A stretch of DNA of 64,000 nt from Staphylococcus agnetis (GCF_002901865.1 NZ_PPQF01000047.1:22531-86530); one strand, 5' to 3'; counted from the first letter of the stretch, positions 39,188 to 50,428 are shown. Numbers and translations are program-made. The notes: generated from the sequence alone by a model not told the origin.

Positions 39188-39819
39188 TTTTCATGCTCCA
39201 TTTCTTTTCGTTTTTGATACATTTTATTAAGTCTCATTTCAGTATCTAATTGATTATAGTCCTGTGCATTAACTTCTTTTAAATCAGCGACTAAAGTGCG
39301 TCTGACTTCTTCAAGTGTTATTCGAGTTTGTTGCAGCATTTGACGTTCTTCAGCTGACTTAGCAGGCATTTTTGCAAGTCGTGTATAGCTTTCTATTAAA
39401 TTTAATGCATTATCAATATGTGTATAATAAAAACTTTCAATGTTATAGAATAGATCCGGTCTTTGACGAACGGTCGTATTTACCGTTCTAGAAATACGGT
39501 AAATATCATTCACTAGTTTAAAATCATTTATGGACCGCACATTGATAAACGTTTTAAAAATACGTTTGATTTTATTTTGAGCCGTATGAATTTGATGCGT
39601 AATATAACGATAGTCTTTACGCGATAGATTTAATTCCTTCAAGTAACTTCTTGATGTTAATCTTTGAGTAGGAATGTACCCTAATATAAATCCAGCAGAA
39701 CCAATTAAAATATCATATATTAACATAATATCTAGTGTGAAAATACTTGTTATAAATGCACCAATTGCTACTGGAATTCCTACAAGTCCTCCAAAAAGCC
39801 TTGAAATTTGATATCTCAT
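39184..39819 (-). CDS. xpaC: XpaC family protein (5-bromo-4-chloroindolyl phosphate hydrolysis)
   Basis: A 211-residue protein with a short cytoplasmic start, a hydrophobic hairpin (about residues 10-45: LFGGLVGIPVAIGAFITSIF and a following segment) and a long helical cytoplasmic domain. The name comes from a phosphatase-like activity in B. subtilis, but the biochemical role is unclear. Start 39819 is preferred (GAAGG site nine bases before) over the ATG six bases upstream. xpaC and telA are almost always paired, which suggests a common membrane-stress function. Confidence 0.85.
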   Translation of the reverse strand: MRYQISRLFGGLVGIPVAIGAFITSIFTLDIMLIYDILIGSAGFILGYIPTQRLTSRSYLKELNLSRKDYRYITHQIHTAQNKIKRIFKTFINVRSINDFKLVNDIYRISRTVNTTVRQRPDLFYNIESFYYTHIDNALNLIESYTRLAKMPAKSAEERQMLQQTRITLEEVRRTLVADLKEVNAQDYNQLDTEMRLNKMYQKRKEMEHEK

Positions 39820-39841
39820 AGTCATCTTCCTTCATATATCA

Positions 39842-40111
39842 TCATTCTGTTTTAAAATCAGTTAACGTCGTATCTATATCTTTTGATTCAATTGTATAAT
39901 CGCTCACATCAGAAGCAGGTGAGGCACCTTTAATTACGGCTTCAGTAAATGTCTTTAAGTTTTCTTCAGATCCTTGTGCGTCTACTTCAACAAAATCTTG
40001 CACATTTTTAACATAACCTACAATGTCATATTTCAATGCAAGCCTTTGTGTAAAATAACGAAAGCCCACACCTTGAACACGTCCATAAACGCGTATGAAA
40101 TTATGTTTCAT
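39842..40111 (-). CDS. acyP: acylphosphatase
   Basis: Small enzyme hydrolysing carboxyl-phosphate bonds. The 89-residue protein has the phosphate loop GRVQGVGFRYFTQRLA with the catalytic Arg, and the partner Asn in GYVKNVQDFVEVDAQG. I choose ATG 40111 because AAGAGGTGG stands right before it, with a GTG at 40120 inside that site. It is first of the acyP-xpaC-telA operon, 22 bases before xpaC; the grouping also occurs in S. aureus. Confidence 0.93.
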   Translation of the reverse strand: MKHNFIRVYGRVQGVGFRYFTQRLALKYDIVGYVKNVQDFVEVDAQGSEENLKTFTEAVIKGASPASDVSDYTIESKDIDTTLTDFKTE

Positions 40112-40501
40112 AACTACCACCTCTTATGTTAATTATACGGATTTTAGATTATAAAGACTAATAATTTGCCAACGAAATGCTATATAATTGCGTCACATGA
40201 AATGATGAGCTTTTAACATTATAAGAATGTTAAACTAGGGGAGTACTGTACATGCAATGAAGCATTTTTTGTGCAATAACATCGTCACTTCGTTTAATCT
40301 GTATATAGGTTCTATCATCATTAACATTGAATGCGTATCAATCATCAGCTTATGATTATTATGAGACGTTCTTTAATGTTAGATTGTTTGAACGCTTACA
40401 TATATACTATGAGTTGCATTACTCTATTATTACTTGCAATTCAATGCAAAAACACTTATTTTGATAGATATTACGATTTGTAAGAATAGGGGGCTAAGTC
40501 A
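40112..40501. other. 390-base intergenic region before the DUF1033-like gene
   Basis: Carries the divergent acyP promoter and a long leader for the plus-strand gene. A TATAAT lies at 40183-40188 and a strong ribosome-site-like AGGGGAG near 40237-40243 is followed by ATG CAA TGA (40252-40260), a two-codon frame. The stretch 40260-40500 has no larger frame with a ribosome site; it may be an untranslated leader or a small RNA. Confidence 0.4.
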
Positions 40502-40810
40502 ATGTGGGAAGTTGTAAAAATACGCACCGATTATGAAGGGTGGTGGCTTTTTGACGATTGGAGAGACTATTCTATCGAAACTTACTACTTTGAAACTTAT
40601 GCATCGTTTATCAATACATACACACATTTAATTAAAGAAGCACAAGCATCTTATGATAATTGTATCGTAGGTAAACACCACATGTATGCTTTTTATAATA
40701 ATTGCGATATGAATTATTGTGAACATTGCGATGAAGATCTTCAAATATTTGATAGCTTTATCATATTAAACAATGAAAAAATTTATTATAATCTACCTTT
40801 AATTGACTAA
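40502..40810 (+). CDS. DUF1033-like small protein (msaA position)
   Basis: A 102-residue acidic, tryptophan- and tyrosine-rich soluble protein beginning MWEVVKIRTDYEGWWLFDDW, with two cysteines pairs near NYCEHCDEDL that could bind a metal. It looks like the DUF1033 family; its function is unknown. AGGGGG precedes the start. It sits directly upstream of cspA; in S. aureus this arrangement is the msaABCR locus that affects SarA, biofilm and antibiotic response, and this gene would stand in the msaA place. That equivalence is inferred from position. Confidence 0.7.
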   Translation: MWEVVKIRTDYEGWWLFDDWRDYSIETYYFETYASFINTYTHLIKEAQASYDNCIVGKHHMYAFYNNCDMNYCEHCDEDLQIFDSFIILNNEKIYYNLPLID

Positions 40811-40832
40811 TTTAAAAATTTTCATTTCGATA

Positions 40833-40988
40833 TTGCAAATACAGTAGTGTTCACGTATAATAGTTTTTAAGCAATGGCATTATTCCATATTGCAAAGAAT
40901 ATTTTAATGCTTTATATTGTCGAAATAGTATTTTTTGTAATATGCGAATAACGCATATTGAATTTTAGTCTTGGAGGTTTCACAGATT
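40833..40988 (+). promoter_or_regulatory. promoter and structured leader of cspA
   Basis: TTGCAA (40833-40838), 17-base spacer and TATAAT (40856-40861) make a strong promoter; transcription from about 40868 gives a leader of ~120 nt, typical for cold-shock genes. GCAATGG...CCATATTGC (40870-40893) and AATATGCG / CGCATATT (40939-40959) can form hairpins, the second placed 14 bases before the GGAGGT ribosome site. Such leaders act as temperature-sensitive or RNase III-processed switches in the genus. Confidence 0.7.
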
Positions 40989-41189
40989 ATGAAACAAGGT
41001 ACAGTAAAATGGTTTAACGCTGAAAAAGGTTTTGGTTTTATCGAAGTTGAAGGTGAAAACGACGTATTCGTACACTTCTCAGCTATTAACCAAGAAGGTT
41101 ACAAATCATTAGAAGAAGGTCAATCAGTTGAATTTGAAGTAGTTGAAGGCGACCGCGGTCCACAAGCTGCAAACGTTGTTAAACTATAA
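40989..41189 (+). CDS. cspA: major cold shock protein CspA
   Basis: Single-strand nucleic acid-binding protein that acts as RNA chaperone and, as MsaB, is reported to regulate capsule and biofilm genes in S. aureus. The 66-residue protein has both RNA-binding motifs KGFGFI and VFVHF and the full cold-shock domain ([19 protein letters not shown]). ATG 40989 is preceded by GGAGGT; the TTG at 40971 lies inside that site. Codon choice is strongly biased, as expected for a very highly expressed gene. Confidence 0.96.
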   Translation: MKQGTVKWFNAEKGFGFIEVEGENDVFVHFSAINQEGYKSLEEGQSVEFEVVEGDRGPQAANVVKL

Positions 41190-41216
41190 TAAATAGATGC
41201 AATATTGACTAATACA

Positions 41217-41248
41217 AAACAGTGAGGAATGCTTCACTGTTTTTTTAT
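41217..41248 (+). terminator. terminator of cspA
   Basis: AAACAGTGA / TTCACTGTTT stem with a seven-base loop followed by seven T. Confidence 0.92.
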
Positions 41249-41351
41249 TTTGTATAAGTGCTTCTCCATAATCATCTCAAAACTTCACTTAACACTCTCT
41301 TGAGAAGGTAGGTTACACTTATACATAGATGAAACATTTTGATAATACAAA

Positions 41352-41376
41352 AGGGGAACTATCATTTGTAGTCCCC
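41352..41376 (-). terminator. terminator of the dap-lysA operon
   Basis: On the minus strand GGGGGACT / AGTTCCCC pairs (one mismatch) around nine bases and is followed by TTTT, 37 bases after lysA. Confidence 0.78.
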
Positions 41377-41413
41377 CAATATAACAGTCTCATTAATTAA
41401 TCAAACGTATCAT

Positions 41414-42679
41414 TTATTTAACGTCATTGATGATGAGTTGACGTAATGACTGCCTTTTTATAACTTCTCTCGCTTTACCATCTGATATGAAAAATACTGC
41501 TGGCTTTTGTATTTGGTTATAATTCGATGCCATACTGTAATGATATGCTCCTGTGGATAATACTGCTAGATAATCTCCGCGTTGTACACTGCTAGGTAAT
41601 TTAGCCTCATGAATTAATATATCGCCAGATTCACACAATTTACCCGCAATCGTTACTGTATCCTCACTTGGTTCATTGCGATTCACAAGTTTAACATCAT
41701 ATTTCGCATCATAAAGTGCAGTGCGAATATGGTCACTCATACCACCATCTACTGATACATATTTATTAACATTGGGTATCTCTTTAATTGAACCGACTTC
41801 ATATAATGTCACACCCGCTTCTGCGACAATAGAGCGACCTGGTTCAATACTCAATGTAGGGAGTGGATAGTCCAAATCATGACAAGTGAATTTTATATTC
41901 TCCACAATTTCCGGAATACCTTCTTCAATGTTAAATGAAGAATCTCCATCCACATACTTTACAGCGAAACCGCCACCGATATTAAGCATTTCAATATTGA
42001 TATTTGATGTTTTAAGCCACTTCAAAACGATTTTAGCTGTTTCTTTCATTCCTGTTGTTTCCTCAATTTGTGAACCTATGTGAAAATGAATCCCCTTTAA
42101 GTGAAGATGTTCACTATTACGAACCATCTCTACACCTTTCTGAGCTAAACCATGTTTGATAGATAAACCAAATTTACTTTTCTCTTGACCCGTTTGTATA
42201 AATTCGTGAGTATGCGCTTCAACACCAGGATTGACTCGTATTAAAACATCAATGGACTCAGTTGCGTATTGGTCAATGAGTGCGATTTCATCAAGAGCAT
42301 CTACTACAAAATAACCAATCCCACACTTTAAAGCATATTGAATCTCGTCCTTTGTTTTATTGTTACCATGAAAATGTATGCGTTTAGGATCGAACCCAGC
42401 TTCTATCGCTGTATATAATTCACCAATAGACACAACATCTAAATCAAAGTTCTCTTCATCTGCTAACTTGACCATTTGGATACACGTAAATGCCTTCGAC
42501 GCATATGACAACACATAATTAACATCCATTTTTTGAAACGCTTGATGATAACGTCTCATTTGTTGCCGTATGTACATTTCATCATAGACAATGGTAGGGG
42601 TTCCGAAACTTTGTGCGAGTGTTTTTAAATTCGTATTTCCTAAAGTTAATACACCATTTTGATTGTATGAGACTGTCAT
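41414..42679 (-). CDS. lysA: diaminopimelate decarboxylase
   Basis: PLP enzyme that makes lysine from meso-diaminopimelate, last step of the pathway. The 421-residue protein has the fold III PLP-lysine region ([11 protein letters not shown]), the HFHIGSQ and NIGGGF motifs, and the C-terminal [11 protein letters not shown] and GKLCESGD active-site cysteine segment. It is the last gene of the asd-dapA-dapB-dapD-deacetylase-alr-lysA operon and overlaps alr by four bases. Confidence 0.96.
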   Translation of the reverse strand: MTVSYNQNGVLTLGNTNLKTLAQSFGTPTIVYDEMYIRQQMRRYHQAFQKMDVNYVLSYASKAFTCIQMVKLADEENFDLDVVSIGELYTAIEAGFDPKRIHFHGNNKTKDEIQYALKCGIGYFVVDALDEIALIDQYATESIDVLIRVNPGVEAHTHEFIQTGQEKSKFGLSIKHGLAQKGVEMVRNSEHLHLKGIHFHIGSQIEETTGMKETAKIVLKWLKTSNINIEMLNIGGGFAVKYVDGDSSFNIEEGIPEIVENIKFTCHDLDYPLPTLSIEPGRSIVAEAGVTLYEVGSIKEIPNVNKYVSVDGGMSDHIRTALYDAKYDVKLVNRNEPSEDTVTIAGKLCESGDILIHEAKLPSSVQRGDYLAVLSTGAYHYSMASNYNQIQKPAVFFISDGKAREVIKRQSLRQLIINDVK

Positions 42680-43749
42680 GATTGATACTCCTTTATTAAT
42701 GAATTTAAATTTAAAGCACTTAACTGTTCAGAATTTGCTCCGACACCTTTAAATGTATAATCATCGATGCGTAATATGTCATTATAGATGATAACCTCAT
42801 CTCCAGCTTTAACATTTGCGTCGACTTCTACAAACATATGACTCATCATTAATGCTCGAATAGGATAGCGTTTGTCGTTGATTAACACATCATGTTGTGC
42901 CCGTGTTCTCAAAATCCCATCTCCATAGCCAATGTCAACGACCGCCAATTTTGTATGATCATTTTGGGCTGTATAAGCAAAACTATAGCCACAATGTTCT
43001 CCTTCATGAACGGTTCTCACCTGAATAACATTTGCTTTTAATGTCAGTGCTTGTTTAATGGTATGGCGAGGTACACTAGCAAACGGACGCGAACCATATA
43101 ACGCGATTCCAACACGCACATGTGAATGCCTCGAGAAGATTCCATTTTCTCTAAAATAACTTGCACTATTTTGCGCATGAATTAATTCAAATTGATAGCC
43201 ATCTTGATGAAGTTCATCCACAAGCGCGCGCCATTTTTGTTTTTCAATATGATAGTCTTCTACATCAAACTCGTCCGCATAACCAAAGTGTGTCCATAAT
43301 CCAGTGACTATCATCTTATCACTCTGATTTTGAGCATGATCTTCTAAAACGTCACGAATGTCATCAATGTTTTGAAAGCCTGAACGATGTAACAGATTTT
43401 CGTATTCTATATGTACATGGATGTCAACCAAATCATGCTTATGCGTATCATAAAAAGATTTAGAGGGCAATGTAACATGAATATCATTCTCGCGTAGTAC
43501 ATCAAATTCTCGGCTCGGGTTCATTAAAAATATTGTGGCACGAGGTGCAAGCTGCCTGATTTGAATTGCTTCTGATAAAGAAGTCGTACTAAATGTGTCA
43601 ATACCTTCTTCCATAAACGTTTTAATTGCAAATGCCAATCCATAGTTATATGCATTGTTTTTTACTACAGCCATAATGGGATAATGCTGTTTCACACGTC
43701 GAATATTTTCTCGAAAAAGTTGTGTGTTCAATTGCCATAATGCCGTCAT
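42676..43749 (-). CDS. alr: alanine racemase family protein of the dap operon (Alr2-like)
   Basis: PLP-dependent racemase, 357 residues. The PLP lysine is Lys30 in [12 protein letters not shown], and a C-terminal [10 protein letters not shown] and IGYGDGILR region fits Alr; the tyrosine of the second active-site base is present in HCGYSFAY. S. aureus has a true Alr1 elsewhere and a second copy, Alr2, in this operon, so this is probably the Alr2 equivalent; its exact substrate (alanine or another amino acid) is not settled. It lies two bases after the preceding gene and overlaps lysA. Confidence 0.88.
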   Translation of the reverse strand: MTALWQLNTQLFRENIRRVKQHYPIMAVVKNNAYNYGLAFAIKTFMEEGIDTFSTTSLSEAIQIRQLAPRATIFLMNPSREFDVLRENDIHVTLPSKSFYDTHKHDLVDIHVHIEYENLLHRSGFQNIDDIRDVLEDHAQNQSDKMIVTGLWTHFGYADEFDVEDYHIEKQKWRALVDELHQDGYQFELIHAQNSASYFRENGIFSRHSHVRVGIALYGSRPFASVPRHTIKQALTLKANVIQVRTVHEGEHCGYSFAYTAQNDHTKLAVVDIGYGDGILRTRAQHDVLINDKRYPIRALMMSHMFVEVDANVKAGDEVIIYNDILRIDDYTFKGVGANSEQLSALNLNSLIKEYQS

Positions 43750-43751
43750 GC

Positions 43752-44900
43752 TTACACCTCATTATAATTAAATAACAGACGTTCATAATAATCTGCAATG
43801 CGAATTAAAATATGCTCGTCAAAGTTTAAGTGAGGGGTATGTAACCCACTAACAAATTGTTTCAACTCATTTTTAGTACCAACAAATACAAAATAACTTG
43901 GTGCTACTTGACCATAAAAACTGAAGTCTTCCCCAAATAAGTAGGGTGTTTCATTTTCGATAACAGTATTTCCATTATATTCGATACTGTCGACGACATA
44001 TTTTTTTAAACTAGGGTCATTCATTGTTGGTGGATATCCTTCAGCAAACGTCACGTCACACTTCACTTGAAATAGGTGATGCGCACTTTCAGCAATTTTT
44101 TGCATTTGATTTTTAATTATTGCTAGATCTTCCATACTGTACGTACGAATGGTACCTTCTAAATAACCTTGAGAAGGCACAGTATTTATTGCTTCTCCTG
44201 CTTTAAAATGACCAATGTGGACAATATTACGTTGAAGTCCATTAAGGTGATATTGTTGAATTTGAGCCAGTTGCGTTATCACATGATGTAATGCTTCTCC
44301 TGCTGATCGACCTTGTTCTTTATTAGCGACATGACTCGATTGTCCTTCCAAGTAAAAGCGATATTCTGTTGCACATGCTGTAATTTCATCATTTCGAATC
44401 GCAACCGAACCCTCATCAACAAAAGGCATGATATGCACACCATAAATAGCATTAATTTGATATTGTGCTAGGGCATTCGATTTAATCAAAAGATTGGCAC
44501 CACCACCTGATTCCTCAGCGGGTTGAAAGATGAATACTACATTATGTGGTAACTTTTTTGCATCATAAAGTGCTTTACAACGTTTTACAAACAACATGAG
44601 CGCCGTTGTATGACCGTCATGTCCACACGCATGCATTTTATTGTCAAATTGGCTTCGATAATCCACATTATTTTGTTCATGAATAGGGAGCGCATCTATA
44701 TCTGCACGAAATGCCAATGTATGATGACTATTCCCTTCAAGGTAACCAATAATACCCGTTTCGAGAGGACGTTGATAGGGGATATCAAGTTGCTTTAAAA
44801 AAGTTTCTATATAATTTGTAGTTTCATACTCCTCTAAACTTAATTCTGGATGTTGATGTAAATATCGACGATGCGTCGTTACAAATTGAAGTTCATCCAT
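43752..44900 (-). CDS. N-acetyl-diaminopimelate deacetylase (M20 family)
   Basis: M20/amidohydrolase metallopeptidase of 382 residues. Metal-binding motifs HACGHDGH and PAEESGGGA are clear, with further FRADIDALP and ACATEYRF. In the acetyl branch of DAP synthesis this enzyme removes the acetyl group from N-acetyl-LL-diaminopimelate, and the place next to dapD makes that the best guess; in S. aureus the gene is often called hipO-like. ATG 44900 is chosen (GAGGTG before it). A weak hairpin (about 44927-44952) in the 138-base gap after dapD may damp expression of this gene. Confidence 0.85.
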   Translation of the reverse strand: MDELQFVTTHRRYLHQHPELSLEEYETTNYIETFLKQLDIPYQRPLETGIIGYLEGNSHHTLAFRADIDALPIHEQNNVDYRSQFDNKMHACGHDGHTTALMLFVKRCKALYDAKKLPHNVVFIFQPAEESGGGANLLIKSNALAQYQINAIYGVHIMPFVDEGSVAIRNDEITACATEYRFYLEGQSSHVANKEQGRSAGEALHHVITQLAQIQQYHLNGLQRNIVHIGHFKAGEAINTVPSQGYLEGTIRTYSMEDLAIIKNQMQKIAESAHHLFQVKCDVTFAEGYPPTMNDPSLKKYVVDSIEYNGNTVIENETPYLFGEDFSFYGQVAPSYFVFVGTKNELKQFVSGLHTPHLNFDEHILIRIADYYERLLFNYNEV

Positions 44901-45038
44901 TTCATTCACCTCAGCTTATGTATAAAAAGGGGAGTGGCATTTTAACACCCTTCACCCTTTCAACTTTATATCATGTTCTTTTATAACGTACTATATCAAT
45001 GTCACACTTTAATAAAACCTGACAACATAGCTTAGTCG

Positions 45039-45758
45039 TTAATCATTTAATTTTCGTAATGCAGAGACAATTTCACGTTTCGTATCTTCGACTTCATGCG
45101 TTTGTTTTATCACTTTGGCAGGCGTTCCAGCTACAACAGCGCCTGCTGGTACATCTTGCGTCACAATGGCGCCTGCTGCAACAATAGCACCTTCGCCGAC
45201 ACGTACACCTTCTAAAATTACCGCATTGGCGCCGATAAGGACGTTATCTTCAATGACGACAGGTGCAGCACTTGGTGGTTCAATGACACCCGCTAAAACT
45301 GCACCTGCACCTACATGAACATTTTTGCCAGTAGTTGCGCGGCCACCCAATGTCGCATTCATGTCAATCATTGTGCCTTCACCGACAACTGCTCCTATAT
45401 TGATTGTAGCGCCCATCATTACCACAGCGCCGTCGCCAATAACCGCATGTTCTCTTATAAATGCACCTGGTTCTATACGCGCATTTGTATTGGTTAAATC
45501 TTTTAATGGAATTGCTGAATTTCTACGATCCATTTCAATTTCTAGATCTTCAATCAACATATGATTTTCTTCATAAAATGTTTTCCAATCATCCGCTTCA
45601 CAAAAGATAATTTTTGAATTTTCTCCACCAAAAACATTAAAAGTATCTGGAAAATGAACTTCGCTAAATTCACCATTAATATACACTTTTATGGGTGTAG
45701 ATTTTTTTGCATCGCTAATGTAGTTAATAATTTCCTCAGCTGTAAAATTTTGTACCAT
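45039..45758 (-). CDS. dapD: tetrahydrodipicolinate N-acetyltransferase
   Basis: Acetylates tetrahydrodipicolinate, committing it to the acetyl pathway of diaminopimelate synthesis. The 239-residue protein has an N-terminal alpha/beta part and a left-handed beta-helix of hexapeptide repeats (from about residue 90: [20 protein letters not shown]...), ending in TPAKVIKQ. The acetyl form is called DapH in many species; staphylococcal annotation often uses dapD. It stands 16 bases after dapB. An aminotransferase for the next step is not in this window. Confidence 0.93.
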   Translation of the reverse strand: MVQNFTAEEIINYISDAKKSTPIKVYINGEFSEVHFPDTFNVFGGENSKIIFCEADDWKTFYEENHMLIEDLEIEMDRRNSAIPLKDLTNTNARIEPGAFIREHAVIGDGAVVMMGATINIGAVVGEGTMIDMNATLGGRATTGKNVHVGAGAVLAGVIEPPSAAPVVIEDNVLIGANAVILEGVRVGEGAIVAAGAIVTQDVPAGAVVAGTPAKVIKQTHEVEDTKREIVSALRKLND

Positions 45759-45774
45759 AGTTCACGTCCTCCTC

Positions 45775-47387
<1,613 letters not shown>

Positions 47388-47395
47388 TCAAAAAT

Positions 47396-48379
47396 TTACG
47401 CTCTGAGTGCTAAGACTTGTTCAAGTACCTGTACAGCATTTAATGCGGCACCCTTAAGCAAGTTGTCAGACGTACACCAAATATGAAATGTATTTTCTAA
47501 GGAGTCATCTTGACGAATACGTCCTACAAACACCTCATCTTTACCCGTTGAATGAATGGCTAAAGGGTACGCATTGCTTTTTGGATCGTCCACTAAAACT
47601 ACACGGTTATCTTTTTCAAACAATGCACGTATGGATTCAACTGAGGCCGGTTTCTCAAGCGATACATTAATGTGCACACTATGGCTGTCTTGAACTGGAA
47701 CACGTACACATGTTGCAGTGACTTTTAAATCTGGTAAATTCAGAATCTTACGTGTCTCATCTATCATTTTTTGTTCTTCTTTTGTGTAGTCATTGTCTAA
47801 AAAGACATCAATATGCGGTAAAACATTGTTATAAATTGGGTGAGGATAAGCTTTAGGCTGCGCTCCGTGAGCACCATCTTCTAAATCTTTTTTCCCTTGC
47901 ATTCCAGATCCTGATACAGCTTGATATGTCGTATAAGCGACACGTTTAAGCCCAAATGTATCTTGAAGTGGCTTTAAAGGTACGACAGATTGAATTGTCG
48001 AACAGTTTGGATTAGCGATAATACCACGTTGAAACGTAGGCGCATTAACTTCAGGTACTACTAAATCAACGTCATCTGTCATACGCCATTGACTTGAGTT
48101 ATCAATGACGATTGCACCATGTTGTTCAAAAAGTGGGGCGAACTGTTCACTTGTTCCACCGCCAGCACTCATTAACACATAATCAAATTGACCGTCTGTT
48201 GCGGGCTCAGTCAATTCTTGAACAGTGTAGGTTTGGCCTTTAAACGTTACCTCTTGACCTGCAGAACGCTTAGACGAAAATAATACCAATTCATCAAAAT
48301 GAATACCCTTACGTTCAATTGTTTCTAAAATTTTAGTTCCTACTAATCCTGTTGCACCTACAACTGCTAATTTTGTCAT
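47396..48379 (-). CDS. asd: aspartate-semialdehyde dehydrogenase
   Basis: Reduces aspartyl phosphate to the semialdehyde, branch point for lysine, threonine and methionine. The 327-residue protein has the NADP loop GATGLVGTKILE, the active cysteine in NPNCSTIQSVVPL and the QAVSGSG segment. GGAGTG precedes the start. It is the first gene behind the lysine riboswitch; the aspartokinase gene lysC, which heads this operon in S. aureus as far as I recall, is missing. Confidence 0.96.
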   Translation of the reverse strand: MTKLAVVGATGLVGTKILETIERKGIHFDELVLFSSKRSAGQEVTFKGQTYTVQELTEPATDGQFDYVLMSAGGGTSEQFAPLFEQHGAIVIDNSSQWRMTDDVDLVVPEVNAPTFQRGIIANPNCSTIQSVVPLKPLQDTFGLKRVAYTTYQAVSGSGMQGKKDLEDGAHGAQPKAYPHPIYNNVLPHIDVFLDNDYTKEEQKMIDETRKILNLPDLKVTATCVRVPVQDSHSVHINVSLEKPASVESIRALFEKDNRVVLVDDPKSNAYPLAIHSTGKDEVFVGRIRQDDSLENTFHIWCTSDNLLKGAALNAVQVLEQVLALRA

Positions 48380-48459
48380 GTTTGTTCACTCCAATTATGT
48401 TTATTTAGACATTACTTTATGTCATTAAATTAAAGAAAGGGGCATCAATAAATAAAAAA

Positions 48460-48665
48460 ACAAGTTCGGTGTGCGAACTTGTTAAAATTAATATACAAGT
48501 GATGCACTCCATTATCCGTAAATAATGACAGACTCTTAGCTCTTAACCACAGAATCCAACAAACAGTTTCTGCAAATCCTGTTTATTTCGGCATCTCACC
48601 CTTTGGATATATCTTGCTTGCAGGCAATGATTAATATATCTACTCATGATTGATGCGCCTCATCA
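48460..48665 (-). promoter_or_regulatory. lysine riboswitch (L box) with terminator
   Basis: On the minus strand the conserved blocks appear in order: TGATGAGGCGCATCA, GAGTAG, AAAGGGTGAGATGCCGAA, GCAGAAACTG, GTTAAGAGCTAAGAGTC, and GGATAATGGAGTGCATCA (aptamer 48501-48665). Behind it ACAAGTTCG / CGAACTTGT (48460-48482) with seven T is the terminator. ACTTGT right after the aptamer (48495-48500) can pair with the terminator's ACAAGT (48477-48482) as antiterminator. Lysine binding should stop transcription before asd. Confidence 0.92.
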
Positions 48666-48691
48666 GTAATGATTGAATTGTTATGTTTATC

Positions 48692-48720
48692 ATTATACAT
48701 AGCACTACTTGTCATGTAAA
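48692..48720 (-). promoter_or_regulatory. promoter of the lysine operon
   Basis: Minus strand TTTACA, 17 bases, then TATAAT preceded by TG (extended -10), about 30 bases before the aptamer. Confidence 0.8.
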
Positions 48721-48764
48721 CAGAAAAGGGCGATTTTTTAAAATTTACTGAAAATTTACGTTAA

Positions 48765-48808
48765 AAAAGCGTGGACGGAAACATCGTAAAGATGCGCGTC
48801 CACGCTTT
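48765..48808 (-). terminator. terminator of the ABC-F gene
   Basis: AAAAGCGTGGACG / CGTCCACGCTTTT, a 13-base perfect stem whose loop contains a second small stem (CATC-GTAAA-GATG); located 12 bases after the ABC-F stop. It may also stop transcripts from the other strand. Confidence 0.88.
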
Positions 48809-48820
48809 TCATTGCACACA

Positions 48821-50428
48821 TTATTTCTTTTTTAATAGTCCTTTTTCTTCTAAATAACGTTCATATGATATTTCTTTAGATAAACTACCCGTTTCATCAA
48901 GATCAATTACACGATTGGCAATTGTATTAATAAATTCAAAGTCATGTGATGTGAAGATCAGAGAACCTTTAAATGATTTTAAGCCTTCATTGACTGATGT
49001 AATACTTTCTAAATCAAGGTGGTTGGTTGGTTCATCTAGCAAGAGTACATTTGCACTTGAAAGCATCATTTTACTCAACATACAACGCACTTTTTCTCCA
49101 CCCGATAGAACGCTTGCCTTTTTCTTAACTTCTTCACCACTAAATAACATACGTCCTAAGAAACCACGTAAAAACGTTTCTGTTTGTTCATCTTCAGGCG
49201 CATATTGGCGTAACCATTCCACTAAGTCCATATTGACGTTATCGAAGTACTCCGAATTGTCTTTAGGGAAATAACTTTGAGATGTTGTTACACCCCATTT
49301 AACCGTACCTTCATCTGGTTCCATTTCACCGGCTAATATTTTTAAAAGTGTTGTTTTAGCAATTTCACTTTGTCCGATTAATACCGCTTTATCATTAGGG
49401 TTCATTGTGAATGAAATGTTATCTAATACTTTTTCACCTTCTACAGTTTTAGAAATGTTCTGTACAAATAACAAATCATTTCCAATTTCACGCTCTGGTG
49501 TGAATTTTACAAATGGATATCGACGTGATGAAGGTTGGATATCATCTAATTCAATTTTTTCTAATTGTTTTTTACGACTTGTTGCTTGCTTAGATTTAGA
49601 AGCATTAGCAGAGAAGCGTGCAATAAAGTCTTGAAGTTCTTTAATCTTTTCTTCTTTTTTCTTATTTTGTTCTTGAGCCATTTTTTGTGCTAATTGACTA
49701 GATTGATACCAGAAATCATAGTTACCTACGTAGATTTTAATTTTTCCAAAATCTAAATCAGCAATGTGCGTACAAACGTTATTTAAGAAATGACGGTCGT
49801 GAGATACTACAATAACTGTATTATCAAAATTAATTAAAAAGTCTTCTAACCAGCTAATCGCTTGAATATCAAGTCCGTTTGTAGGCTCATCGAGTAAGAG
49901 TACGTCAGGTTCACCAAATAAACTTTGTGCAAGCAATACTTTAACTTTTTGATTGTTTTCTAGTTCAGCCATTTTTTTATCATGTAAATCTGAGGCAATG
50001 CCTAAACCAGAGAGTAGGGTAGCTGCATCTGATTCAGCATTCCAACCATTCATTTCTGCAAATTCACCTTCAAGTTCTGCAGCGCGAATACCATCTTCAT
50101 CACTAAAATCAGGTTTCATGTAAATCGCATCTTTTTCCTGCATCACTTCAAATAAACGTTCATGACCTTTAATGACGACATCTAATACACGTTCATCTTC
50201 ATATGCAAAATGATCTTGTTTTAACACGGCTAAACGCTCATCTTTACCTAATGACACATGACCTGTTTGTGAATCAATTTCTCCTGATAAAATTTTTAAA
50301 AACGTAGATTTCCCCGCACCATTTGCACCAATTAAACCGTAACAGTTCCCAGGTGTGAATTTTATATTTACATCTTCGAATAATTTACGATCACCAAAAC
50401 GTAAACTAACATCGGTAACTTGTAACAT
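48821..50428 (-). CDS. ABC-F family ATPase (YbiT/YkpA-like)
   Basis: Cytoplasmic twin ATPase that acts at the ribosome rather than as transporter. ATG 50428 (GGAGAA site) gives 535 residues. Domain 1 has Walker A GANGAGKS and Walker B LLLDEPTNGLD but a degenerate signature (ENNQKVKVLLAQ). Domain 2 has Walker A GQSEIAKTT, lacking the usual glycines, with intact LSGGEKVR and LLLDEPTNHLD. The charged linker (about 250-290) is basic. These features fit the YbiT-like subgroup, not the antibiotic-resistance Vga/Msr type. It stands alone between terminators. Confidence 0.9.
   Translation of the reverse strand: MLQVTDVSLRFGDRKLFEDVNIKFTPGNCYGLIGANGAGKSTFLKILSGEIDSQTGHVSLGKDERLAVLKQDHFAYEDERVLDVVIKGHERLFEVMQEKDAIYMKPDFSDEDGIRAAELEGEFAEMNGWNAESDAATLLSGLGIASDLHDKKMAELENNQKVKVLLAQSLFGEPDVLLLDEPTNGLDIQAISWLEDFLINFDNTVIVVSHDRHFLNNVCTHIADLDFGKIKIYVGNYDFWYQSSQLAQKMAQEQNKKKEEKIKELQDFIARFSANASKSKQATSRKKQLEKIELDDIQPSSRRYPFVKFTPEREIGNDLLFVQNISKTVEGEKVLDNISFTMNPNDKAVLIGQSEIAKTTLLKILAGEMEPDEGTVKWGVTTSQSYFPKDNSEYFDNVNMDLVEWLRQYAPEDEQTETFLRGFLGRMLFSGEEVKKKASVLSGGEKVRCMLSKMMLSSANVLLLDEPTNHLDLESITSVNEGLKSFKGSLIFTSHDFEFINTIANRVIDLDETGSLSKEISYERYLEEKGLLKKK

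Noticed and set aside
37994..40111. telA-xpaC-acyP as an acquired tellurite-resistance island
   Set aside because: Base composition and context equal the neighbours, and the set is core in staphylococci; no mobility genes or repeats.
45115..45564. Overlapping plus-strand frames rich in Ala, Pro and Thr
   Set aside because: They mirror the hexapeptide repeats of dapD on the other strand; the repetitive composition is a by-product.
48915..49274. Open frame of 119 codons on the plus strand inside the ABC-F gene
   Set aside because: It is fully antisense to a well-supported gene, has no ribosome site and low-complexity composition.
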